From G963676655 sp963676655 (GTDB lineage Bacteria > Verrucomicrobiota > Lentisphaeria > Victivallales > Victivallaceae): a stretch of 64,000 nt of DNA. The DNA lies in the NCBI GenBank assembly GCA_963676655.2, contig CAXXKX010000003.1:5208001-5272000 (forward strand), read 5' to 3'. The notes below the pieces were generated by a model. The model saw only the letters and a list, made by a program, of their open reading frames with translations. It was not told the DNA's origin and ran no database searches. Positions 27,009-34,958 of this stretch are shown one piece after another. A program made the position numbers and the translations under genes. How positions within the stretch are numbered: position 1 is the stretch's first letter; every line of letters begins with the position of its first letter.

Positions 27009-27848
27009 ATGGCTCTGGTAACTTTAAATGAAGTGCTGCCGCAGGCCCGGTCCAAGGGCTGTGCGGTCGGCGCGTTCAATATCGCCAACTACGAAACCGG
27101 CAAGGCGGTCATTATGGCCGCGGAAGCCGAACAGCAGCCGGTAATTATCCAGGTCTATCAACGTCTGATGGAAGACCCGTTCATTCCGGCTCTGGGCGCG
27201 ATGATGCGCAAACTGGCGGAAGACGCCTCGGTTCCGGTGGTTATTCACCTGGATCACGGCGCCTCCCTCGAGCAGGTCAAACTGGCAATCGAATGCGGAT
27301 TTTCATCGATCATGTTCGACGGTTCGCAGCTTCCTTTCGAAGATAACCTGGCCCAAACCAGCGAGGCGGCTGAATACGCCCATAAGCATGGAGTATCAAT
27401 CGAAGGCGAGATCGGCTATGTTCCTATCAATGGTACTGCTGCGGCGGAAAATATCCCTCTGTCCACCCCGGAAGAGGCGAAACAGTTCGCCGAGGCAACC
27501 GGCGTCGACGCTCTGGCCGTATCGATTGGCACGGCCCACGGTTATTATCCCAATGATCCGGTGATTGATATCGATCTATCCCGGCGCATCGGCGAAGCGG
27601 TCAGTATTCCTTTAGTCCTGCACGGAGGGTCAGGTACCCCCCACGCCGTGGTTCGACAGGTACTGCGCAACGGTTTTGCCAAGGTGAATGTGGCGACTGA
27701 GTTTCAGCATAAACTCCAGATGGTTTTGAAAGCAGAACTGGAAGCCTTGGGCGACAAGTTCCTGCCGTTGGACAAAATCATGATCAATCCGACCAAAGAG
27801 GCCTCAGACTCCTTGCGTCCTTTGATCAAGATGTTCACCAATCCTTAA
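27009..27848 (+). CDS. Class II aldolase (fructose/tagatose-bisphosphate aldolase family, FbaA/GatY/IolJ-like)
   Basis: 279 residues from ATG at 27009, chosen over a TTG at 27000 because the family begins ALVTLNEVLPQA and a GGAAGGG site stands upstream. Zn-binding and active-site motifs are intact: VVIHLDHGASLEQ, GEIGYV, LAVSIGTAHGYY, LVLHGGSGT and KVNVATEF. It splits a phosphorylated ketose into DHAP (or a C3 semialdehyde in the IolJ case) and an aldehyde, so it closes the isomerase-kinase-aldolase sequence of the operon. Last operon gene; a strong hairpin follows 60 bases later. Confidence 0.92.
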   Translation: MALVTLNEVLPQARSKGCAVGAFNIANYETGKAVIMAAEAEQQPVIIQVYQRLMEDPFIPALGAMMRKLAEDASVPVVIHLDHGASLEQVKLAIECGFSSIMFDGSQLPFEDNLAQTSEAAEYAHKHGVSIEGEIGYVPINGTAAAENIPLSTPEEAKQFAEATGVDALAVSIGTAHGYYPNDPVIDIDLSRRIGEAVSIPLVLHGGSGTPHAVVRQVLRNGFAKVNVATEFQHKLQMVLKAELEALGDKFLPLDKIMINPTKEASDSLRPLIKMFTNP

Positions 27849-27905
27849 GCCGCACCACAAGTGGACTTGCTTGAGGATTGTTCATTAAAAAAGACCCTTT
27901 TTGTT

Positions 27906-27945
27906 GCCCTCGGAGCGTCATTGATGACGCTCCCGGGGGGCTTAT
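27906..27945 (+). terminator. Rho-independent-type terminator of the DeoR-linked operon
   Basis: GGAGCGTCA at 27912-27920 pairs perfectly with TGACGCTCC at 27925-27933 around a TTGA loop; outer CCC/GGG bases can extend the stem. CTTATTTTTA follows shortly after. It sits 60 bases after the aldolase stop codon. Confidence 0.75.
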
Positions 27946-28126
27946 TTTTAACTGTAAAATCTCAGAAAAATTTATATTGTTCCGGCGACTAACTAACTTG
28001 CATTTTTTATCATTAATTATGTTCAACAGAAAACTTAAATACAAGCTATTTAACCGCCGAATCTATAGTACCTATTATTTAGTCTAATAATAAATCACAG
28101 GGAAATAATAAAAGGATTATTGTGTT

Positions 28127-29047
28127 ATGGATGCCGGTATTATTGATGATTTGAATAAACAATTTTATGAATATAAAAGTGTTTCTTTCAGGTTAACAGA
28201 CAACAAGTTTACTATTGTTGAGATTAACAACTATGCCGCAAGGGCGGAAATTTCCCTTTATGGGGCGCACGTCATGACTTATACTCCTCAAGGCGAAGAA
28301 CCTGTTCTCTGGTTGAGTAAAGCTGCAGAAATAGTGGATGGACAATCTATTCGCGGAGGAATTCCAGTTTGCTGGCCATGGTTCGGCGTACATCCGGATG
28401 ATCCGACAATGCCGCTCCACGGATTTGTCAGAAATTTTCCATGGCATTTGGAACTGGTTTTGGAACCGGACAGAAACAATACGGAATTAATTTTTTCCCT
28501 GACTGATAAGGATATAAAAAATGATGTATTGTCCCAGCCCTTTAAGCTCGAACTTAAGGTTTGCGTAGGAATCGAATTATTCGTTGAATTGAAAATCATT
28601 AATACCGGAACTAAAAAACTTGAATATACCGCGGGATTACACAGTTATTTCAATATTGCCGATATTTCTAATGTCCGCATCAAAGGTGTTGACGGTTATG
28701 ATTGCTTTAATAAAGAAAGCGGTCGTAAGGAAAAACAGGTTGGCGATCTCAGGTTCGAGGGACTGACCACTCGTATTTTCCACCGGATAAAAAACGCACT
28801 GATTCATGATCCTGGCTTGAACCGTCAAGTAGATGTTGGTGTTGATGGTGGAGATTCGATTGTGGTCTGGAACCCCGGTCAAGGTGTGGAACAGAGATTT
28901 TCCGGCTTCGCTACTGGGGACGAACAAACCATGGTCTGCGTCGAAGCCGCAAATCCGGTCGGAGGCGAGATAGAACTAGAGCCGGGAGAAGACCATTGTC
29001 TGTCCACGCGGATAAAATGCGAGATATTCCAGCTTGAGCGGGAATAG
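28127..29047 (+). CDS. D-hexose-6-phosphate mutarotase (YeaD-type aldose 1-epimerase family)
   Basis: 306 residues, normal length. Motifs of the YeaD subgroup: ISLYGAHVMTYTPQG, EPVLWLS, IRGGIPVCWPWFG, LHGFVRNFPW, and the catalytic region TAGLHSYFNI; C-terminal NPVGGEIELEPGE. It interconverts alpha and beta anomers of hexose-6-phosphates or related sugars in the cytoplasm. It stands alone after the terminator at 27.9 kb with its own leader of about 190 bases. Lower GC than the operon before it. Confidence 0.9.
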   Translation: MDAGIIDDLNKQFYEYKSVSFRLTDNKFTIVEINNYAARAEISLYGAHVMTYTPQGEEPVLWLSKAAEIVDGQSIRGGIPVCWPWFGVHPDDPTMPLHGFVRNFPWHLELVLEPDRNNTELIFSLTDKDIKNDVLSQPFKLELKVCVGIELFVELKIINTGTKKLEYTAGLHSYFNIADISNVRIKGVDGYDCFNKESGRKEKQVGDLRFEGLTTRIFHRIKNALIHDPGLNRQVDVGVDGGDSIVVWNPGQGVEQRFSGFATGDEQTMVCVEAANPVGGEIELEPGEDHCLSTRIKCEIFQLERE

Positions 29048-29062
29048 TGTAAAAATTAGAAT

Positions 29063-29294
29063 AATGGATGCGGTCTGTGTCACGGATGGCTGTTCTTCAA
29101 GAAAGTCTATCTGGAAAGAACCCGGGGGCGCTTGGAATACCGTCGGTTGAATCGTTGACCGGCTGGAAGCCGAACAGCTTCTGCTGGAAAAACGCGACGA
29201 TCCGACCCAGCCGGGGCGTCCGCTCACCCATCTCGAACTCAATCCGGAAAATCCGCGCATCGCGGGTTTATCCACGGTTCACCACGTATTCTAA
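29063..29294 (+). pseudogene. Frameshifted gene remnant, family not recognised
   Basis: Two overlapping frames read like one broken protein: frame from 29063 gives CHGWLFFKKVYLERTRGRLE to a stop near 29157, and the neighbouring frame continues with DRLEAEQLLLEKRDDPTQPG and NPENPRIAGLSTVHHVF, ending in TAA at 29292-29294. Composition is coding-like (high GC, Arg/Leu/Pro-rich), unlike the surrounding DNA. A relic of a mobile gene or a neighbour is possible. Confidence 0.35.
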
Positions 29295-29344
29295 TACGGT
29301 GCCAAAATTATCAGTAACCTGATGGGAGACAAAAGACCACTGAA

Positions 29345-29370
29345 TTGCGGCTCCATAACTGGAGCCGTAA
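29345..29370. terminator. Hairpin between convergent genes, probable bidirectional terminator
   Basis: CGGCTCC at 29348-29354 pairs with GGAGCCG at 29361-29367 around ATAACT; flanking bases add three weaker pairs. It lies between the mutarotase (+) and the GH36-like gene (-), where a shared terminator is expected. No clear T-tract follows, so this is a moderate call. Confidence 0.45.
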
Positions 29371-29445
29371 TCCCGGACAATACTAATGTAATCCAGCTAC
29401 TTCTATGCCGCCCAGATCATATGTGTGTACGTCGGATATTTACGT

Positions 29446-31608
29446 TTATTTAGCATTTTGCGAGCAAAAAAACAATGTCCAATTGATCCTGCTCCGGGAC
29501 TGTGAAATCATGGTTACTGTCAGAACATTGTTTTCCGAAGTGGAGCTTATTGACGACGGTCCTGTAGCCCTTAGATATTTAAATCCTTCAGGCAGATAAA
29601 TCGCTATAGTCCATGCTTCTCCCGGTACACAATCTGCAGTTCCTCGGAGTTTCCCGTTTTTCTTATCCCAAGTGATTGAAACCAGCTCTGCCGCTCCTTG
29701 GGTAATATGTCTCGATGAGAAGATTATTGTTGGAAACTTTTCCACAGCTGTGATGCGAAGAACCATTGTGTCAAATGCTTGAATTTCCACTAGGAAGGAA
29801 ATTCCGAATACACCAAGAAATTTACGGTTCCAGAAGTCATAAACTGCAAATAGCCTGCCGTTTGAATCAGTAATGTGTAGATCAGCGTTAAGCCGCAATG
29901 AAAGCGCTAGCGGTTCTGATTTTAAATTCGTAAGAGCTACTACATTCCATAATCCGAATTCCCGACAAACAAAAAGGTTCAGCAAGCTGTATTCTTCGCC
30001 GCATTTTTTATGCTGTATATCCATGGGATGTATATCCATGACCGGCAGAACACGTTTGAGTAAATCACAGCGTTCCGGCGGTAACTCCCGCAGGTCATCT
30101 CCCATTGTAATGGGAAGTCCAGTGAGACCATAAAATGAAACCCGCGTACGTGCCTGGGCTAATGTATTGAATTCATCCCGCAATATGAGGTTGTCGGCAT
30201 CTGTATAGAGTATAATATTATGCCATGCATAACAGCGATAAATCCTCCTGAGGGCAAAAGTTATGAAATTATTCCAGCTGAAAACATCTCCACTGATTCG
30301 CGCCGCATTAAACTCGTCCATGGCAAAGCAGATTTCTCGTTCTGTTTCCCCCGCACAGGAAAGCATGTACACTTCTTGTCCTATGGTCTCCCGCGCTGCC
30401 CGGACGAGGCCGTGAACCGCTCTGTCAGTGGAAATTGACGGATCATGAAAATTGTCATGAAGCTCATCGCAGATCGGCAGCATGGGGGAAAAACAATCCC
30501 ACTTGATCATTAGGAAGCCCCAGTCGAGCACCTGTCGAAATACTGCGGGGATGTATTCCTGAAGTACCTCTGGATGAGTTGGATCGAGCCAGTATTGTCC
30601 GCACCACTCTTTTTTCCTTCCCAGTATCCATTCCGGATGTTCCTGATAACTCTGACAAAGTTGTCCGTCATTAGTTACTCCAACCCAGAGGGCAGGAATC
30701 AGGCCGAGATCGTGGATCGCTTTGGCGATAGCCGCTAACCCGTTTGGATAGATATCGCGACGAGGAGAAAACGCATCGACGCCTGCAAGGCCGACACCGC
30801 TCCAGGAATCGTGACACCACTCCCAGTCAACCCAGAGGCAAAGCCGATCGGCATATTGCCCGAAAATTGTTTTCAGCCGTTCCGCATTTTCCAGCACGGT
30901 TTCTTCCGAGGTTTTAAACTGGAGCGCATACCAGGACATCCATCCGGCGGGGGGAGTGGAGAACCCATGTTTTTTACAGATCGGAGCATAGGGAATATTG
31001 AATCTATCGCGACAAAAGTTCTCATGGACCCGAAAAGTAAAAGCACGCCCGTAATCCAGGCCGTTAACATATTTGAAGCGATAGCTTTTGGCTTGCCAAT
31101 CGTAGTTAACGATGAACTGACCGGCAGAATCGAACTCAAGAGCTCGGTCGTTAATCCTATCAAACAATGCGTTATCATGAGGTGAAACAGCCGGGCCGCA
31201 TGCTGCCCGCAGGAAATTCTCCTCATTGTGCAACCTGATGCTAAAGGTGGAGCTTTCAGGTTCTTCTCCCCATGTAAGAATTCCGTCAACATGCAGAAAT
31301 CCTCGGGCCATCATACTGATGGACAAGGACTTCGCGTCGATTCGGAAGATCAGTTCAAGTTCAGGAGAACCATCGGGTCCGTTTGAATAAAAGATTGTTG
31401 CGCAAAGGCAATCCGGTTCCGGCGTGATTTTCTTGTGACGCTCACTGTAAGATGATAATTCGTAGCGTTTGTCTCCGCAGGTAACATACATTGAACCGTC
31501 CCGTATAAATACGGTTTCATGCAGTTCTCCCGCAGTGGAATAAAAACACTGGAATTTCCCGGAAGTTTCATCAGCATCAAGAGAAAAATTTCTGTAATTA
31601 AGATACAT
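29446..31608 (-). CDS. GH36-like alpha-galactosidase family protein (clan GH-D)
   Basis: 720 residues, the length of GH36 enzymes, no signal peptide. N-terminal beta-sandwich (1-230), then a TIM barrel with PAGWMSWYALQFKT, LWVDWEWCHDSW, YPNGLAAIAKAIHDLGL, the nucleophile region FLMIKWDCFSP (Asp), and SCAGETEREICFAMDEFN with RISGDVFSWNN (acid/base Asp region), followed by a C-terminal beta domain. It should hydrolyse an alpha-galactoside or similar alpha-linked sugar in the cytoplasm; members with other specificities exist. Starts 17 bases after the stop of the gene at 31626-34592, so the two form one transcription unit. Confidence 0.82.
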   Translation of the reverse strand: MYLNYRNFSLDADETSGKFQCFYSTAGELHETVFIRDGSMYVTCGDKRYELSSYSERHKKITPEPDCLCATIFYSNGPDGSPELELIFRIDAKSLSISMMARGFLHVDGILTWGEEPESSTFSIRLHNEENFLRAACGPAVSPHDNALFDRINDRALEFDSAGQFIVNYDWQAKSYRFKYVNGLDYGRAFTFRVHENFCRDRFNIPYAPICKKHGFSTPPAGWMSWYALQFKTSEETVLENAERLKTIFGQYADRLCLWVDWEWCHDSWSGVGLAGVDAFSPRRDIYPNGLAAIAKAIHDLGLIPALWVGVTNDGQLCQSYQEHPEWILGRKKEWCGQYWLDPTHPEVLQEYIPAVFRQVLDWGFLMIKWDCFSPMLPICDELHDNFHDPSISTDRAVHGLVRAARETIGQEVYMLSCAGETEREICFAMDEFNAARISGDVFSWNNFITFALRRIYRCYAWHNIILYTDADNLILRDEFNTLAQARTRVSFYGLTGLPITMGDDLRELPPERCDLLKRVLPVMDIHPMDIQHKKCGEEYSLLNLFVCREFGLWNVVALTNLKSEPLALSLRLNADLHITDSNGRLFAVYDFWNRKFLGVFGISFLVEIQAFDTMVLRITAVEKFPTIIFSSRHITQGAAELVSITWDKKNGKLRGTADCVPGEAWTIAIYLPEGFKYLRATGPSSISSTSENNVLTVTMISQSRSRINWTLFFCSQNAK

Positions 31609-31625
31609 GAATGATCCTATTTTTT

Positions 31626-34592
31626 TTAGTTCTGCAAAGTTGTTTCAGCATTTGATTTTCCCATTGTTCCATGGAGCGCCTTTTCCCGTGCAAGTTCGTA
31701 GGCGACGGTAGCGAATTCAGCGGCATGGGTGTCGAAAGTAAAGCAGAGTTCTCCTTCAGAGTTGACCGTAACCGGAATTTCCCTGCGGCGCCTGCCGTCG
31801 AGTCCAAGAGCATATAGCCTGGCTTTCCGGCTTCCCCCCAGCCGAAGCCGGATATCCGCGACGCCGCGACGAACCAGCGCCGGAAATTTTCCAGGGGCGA
31901 TCAGCCAGCACATGGTTCGGTTTGTAAAAGTGGTTCCGGTATAACAGCTGTTAGTCAGATGAAAGAATAAAATTCGTCCGGATTCAGCTAAAGCCTGTCC
32001 ATCCATTGCTGAAGCGCTTACCAGCGCAAAGTTGTCATGATTATACACTTTTAGATATTTTCCTTTAATCTCGCCCCGGTCATTACGCAATACCGCTTCT
32101 GTTCGCAGGGTAACCACCGTCATGGTTCCAGCTTTCCCATTCTGTTGAATTTCTCCTGTAGAACTACGTGCAAGACGTTGCGTTAAGTCAAGTTCGCCTT
32201 GTCCACATTCAGGAAGAGCTTTAATCTTCGGTAGTATCTTATCAAGTTTTTCATTCTTTTCAGAATCCAGATATGGTACAGCTGATTTGTATTTATCCGG
32301 ATAAGCCACCACAGAGCCTATTTGGCCCATCAGGCCCAATAATTTGAGATAATTGGGATATTTCCGGTCAAAAGACAACCGCCAGGCCACATCTGGACGG
32401 ACTAGAATCGGAAGTTTCAGTTTTGAGCTTTGCACATCGCGCCGCAAAAACAGTAACGCAATAATCTTTTCGCTTAATATCTGTATGGGATCTTCCCGCA
32501 AATTATAAGATATCCCGGAGCCGTTCAGCCCAATACGTGGGTACCGTTCAGAATAATTGTAACGGAACAACGCATCCCAATCCTGAAGGGACGCGTAAGC
32601 TCCATAGACCATCCCGGCTTCAGCCCGGAAAGGATTTGGAAAGCAGAAGTTGTATTCACTTACGCTGAACGGTTTGCCGAAAATACGCGTAGGCATGATG
32701 TCGCTGATCGAACCTCCCCATGCCATGCCGACTCCGCTTGCATTACGATATGCCAACGGATAATGATACTTTTTCTCAGGATAAATCGGGTGATCCCAGT
32801 AATTGTGATTGTCAACATAATCGAAATGATTACGGATTACAGTAAGGGCCAACTGGTTGTGACAGTTCTGATCCGTAAATAAAGCGTTGCATCCAAGAGC
32901 CCGGAGGAATTTACTCAAGCGGAAATATGCATTCAACATGACAGATTCCACAAAACGTTCCGGTTCCTTTTTTCCGGCTGGCTGCTGGGCTTTCCATTTG
33001 CTAAAGGCCTGATTGAAGCACTGACGGACAGGGTTGGAGGCGGGAATACTTTTGGGCAGGATAAAGCGAAAACTGTCTTCATTGATAAAACAAATACTCA
33101 TTAACGCCGGATCGTCTTTTCTGGCCAGCCCAGTATAAGGGTTGACATGTGAAAAAAATTTTTTCGCAAAACACTCCAGGTTTTTCATATACGATTCATC
33201 AAGCAGGATTTTCATTTTGACCGGGTTATGAAGTAATGTCTTGTCGCCGATCTTTTGTCGCCGCAGGGAATAAAGGTCTGTGCTGATGTAAAATCCCCGC
33301 TGTTTCAGGCAGTGAAAAAAATAGTCATTACGGTCAAGCAATTCCTTGTTCAAAGTCAGATATTCCGGATCGTTCATACTGTTTGTAAGCAATGAGTCAT
33401 AGAGATGAAAGCGAACAGCATTATATCCCAGCGTCGCCAGTTCCTCTGTAAGTCTTTCAGCTTCCTCCTTGGTTGGATAGTTGGCTTTAAAGCATAAGTT
33501 AATGCCCAAGAAACGCTGTGGTTCCCGGGGCCGGCCTTTAAAAACCATATGTCCGTCCCGGATAACAACAGGGCCGTATTTCCCTGCCGGAGCATCAAGA
33601 GCCATCCCAGAGAAATCCAGAATGCTGCCTGGTTCAACCTTGCATTGAAAGTCCAACTCCTTCCAGCCGGAAGCCTGGGATACCACGTATGGTTTTCTCG
33701 CTGACGCGCCTTCCAGTGATTTTCGAGTCATTGTCATTTCAAGACTGACATTTGTCAATGCCCCCTGTGACGGATTTAAGTAAATCTGCACAATATAATT
33801 TGCCCAGTTGCCAAACATTTTTCTGGCATCAATAAGGGAAAACTGAAAATTCCCAGACAGTTCCAAGTTAAAATCGCCTAATGGCAAACATAGTTTTTTG
33901 ACATTCTTCTTATGAATAATATAATAACTTTCGCCGGAACTAATTTTTTCTGGAAGAATTATTTGTTTATCATCATATTGAACGGGCAAAGCAGCAGTTT
34001 GGCCCACTGGCAACTCCAGTTTTAGTGAAATCAATCCAGTGTCAATTGCTTTTGATGATTTTAATGTCCACTTACCTTGGATAATGTTAGAATTCTCCCA
34101 ACTCATTATTTGTTTATAGTCGAAGACTCCGCTAACAGTTTTAAACTTTCCAATTAAAGTCCAATTCCCTGACTCTTTGCGAGGGTAACCCGAAGCAGCT
34201 TGTATGCTTTCGCCCCCTTGCCGGGTTCCTCCGGCCCAATTTGCCGGACGAAATGTGATAAAGCCGGGAATGTTCTGGTTAAATCTCAGAGTACCACTTT
34301 CACTAACCTTGCACCATTGCGGTATTGCCGCTGCTGCTGACAAACTCCAGAACCAAAACAGCAACAAATAGATTTTATTACTGCCAGCATGGGCCATTAT
34401 GTAAAAGAAAAGCGAACAAGGCTCTGTCGGATTAAAATTTTTCCATCGTTGATAAACAATGCTCTCATTAAACCTGTCACATTGCTTCTTGTTTTTTTTC
34501 ATTACTTGTAATGGTTTAGTGTTGAAAAACTGTTTTTTTTGAAAAAAAATTTTTCCAAAAAGCCAACAGGTTGAAATCGTTTTGGGGGTCAT
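31626..34592 (-). CDS. Secreted glycoside hydrolase-like protein (clan GH-A TIM barrel)
   Basis: 988 residues if ATG 34592 is used, which has AAGGAG at ideal spacing. A normal signal peptide appears only at residue 66 (MAHAGSNKIYLLLFWFWSLS), so 34397 may be the true start and the first 65 codons a leader; that leader also resembles the untranslated DNA before the gene at 39254. Domains: beta-rich N-terminal part to about residue 390, TIM barrel about 395-800 with RFLGINLCFKANYP, GYNAVRFHLYDS, CFINEDSF (candidate acid/base Glu) and FSVSEYNF (candidate nucleophile Glu), then a beta C-terminal domain. Looks like GH5/GH39/GH42-type secreted enzymes; family not fixed. Confidence 0.75.
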   Translation of the reverse strand: MTPKTISTCWLFGKIFFQKKQFFNTKPLQVMKKNKKQCDRFNESIVYQRWKNFNPTEPCSLFFYIMAHAGSNKIYLLLFWFWSLSAAAAIPQWCKVSESGTLRFNQNIPGFITFRPANWAGGTRQGGESIQAASGYPRKESGNWTLIGKFKTVSGVFDYKQIMSWENSNIIQGKWTLKSSKAIDTGLISLKLELPVGQTAALPVQYDDKQIILPEKISSGESYYIIHKKNVKKLCLPLGDFNLELSGNFQFSLIDARKMFGNWANYIVQIYLNPSQGALTNVSLEMTMTRKSLEGASARKPYVVSQASGWKELDFQCKVEPGSILDFSGMALDAPAGKYGPVVIRDGHMVFKGRPREPQRFLGINLCFKANYPTKEEAERLTEELATLGYNAVRFHLYDSLLTNSMNDPEYLTLNKELLDRNDYFFHCLKQRGFYISTDLYSLRRQKIGDKTLLHNPVKMKILLDESYMKNLECFAKKFFSHVNPYTGLARKDDPALMSICFINEDSFRFILPKSIPASNPVRQCFNQAFSKWKAQQPAGKKEPERFVESVMLNAYFRLSKFLRALGCNALFTDQNCHNQLALTVIRNHFDYVDNHNYWDHPIYPEKKYHYPLAYRNASGVGMAWGGSISDIMPTRIFGKPFSVSEYNFCFPNPFRAEAGMVYGAYASLQDWDALFRYNYSERYPRIGLNGSGISYNLREDPIQILSEKIIALLFLRRDVQSSKLKLPILVRPDVAWRLSFDRKYPNYLKLLGLMGQIGSVVAYPDKYKSAVPYLDSEKNEKLDKILPKIKALPECGQGELDLTQRLARSSTGEIQQNGKAGTMTVVTLRTEAVLRNDRGEIKGKYLKVYNHDNFALVSASAMDGQALAESGRILFFHLTNSCYTGTTFTNRTMCWLIAPGKFPALVRRGVADIRLRLGGSRKARLYALGLDGRRRREIPVTVNSEGELCFTFDTHAAEFATVAYELAREKALHGTMGKSNAETTLQN

Positions 34593-34671
34593 AGTGTCTC
34601 CTTGTTAATTTGTAAATTAAATACATAGTCTTTAAGCATATAGTTATTCTCTGAAGGTATATCACAAACCT

Positions 34672-34893
34672 TCATTTTGATTTATCATTGCTAAATTGTT
34701 TAACGTTTTTTTTAATCAAAAGTGGGTTAATTCCCCACTCCTCTGGAGCGTTCCGCTTAAAAAGTGTATTTTGCCAAGCTTTTTCAAAAGCGTCCTGATA
34801 CTTCGAAGACTCTGCTCCGAGGTAATTCATTAAACCCTCTGGACATTTTGTAAATAATCTCTGCACCTTCCAGTAACCTTCATAACAAAGCAC
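34672..34893 (-). CDS. Small hypothetical protein or C-terminal gene remnant
   Basis: 73 codons starting with GTG and ending in TGA at 34672. The product (for example YEGYWKVQRLFTKCPEGL, YQDAFEKAWQNTLF, APEEWGINPLLIKK) has natural amino-acid use, but there is no clear ribosome-binding site, and the sequence reads like the helical tail of a longer protein. Between two carbohydrate-active genes on the same strand. Family not recognised. Confidence 0.3.
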   Translation of the reverse strand: MLCYEGYWKVQRLFTKCPEGLMNYLGAESSKYQDAFEKAWQNTLFKRNAPEEWGINPLLIKKNVKQFSNDKSK

Positions 34894-34958
34894 AATATAT
34901 GTTTGTCTATCCTATATTGCAATTTGAAAAAAATGTTGTAAACACCATGCACACGGGG

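Noticed and set aside
15634..27848. Assigning the operon to sulfoquinovose breakdown because the PfkB protein recalls YihV and a DeoR gene is adjacent
   Set aside because: No recognisable sulfolactaldehyde reductase or dehydrogenase, YihT-type aldolase or sulfoquinovosidase of GH31 is present; the PfkB motifs are shared with other kinases.
15634..27848. Assigning the operon to myo-inositol catabolism because of the IolB-like protein and IolJ-like aldolase
   Set aside because: IolD, IolE and an evident IolG are missing, while an isomerase of FucI/AraA fold, GH4 and FGGY kinase are not part of that pathway.
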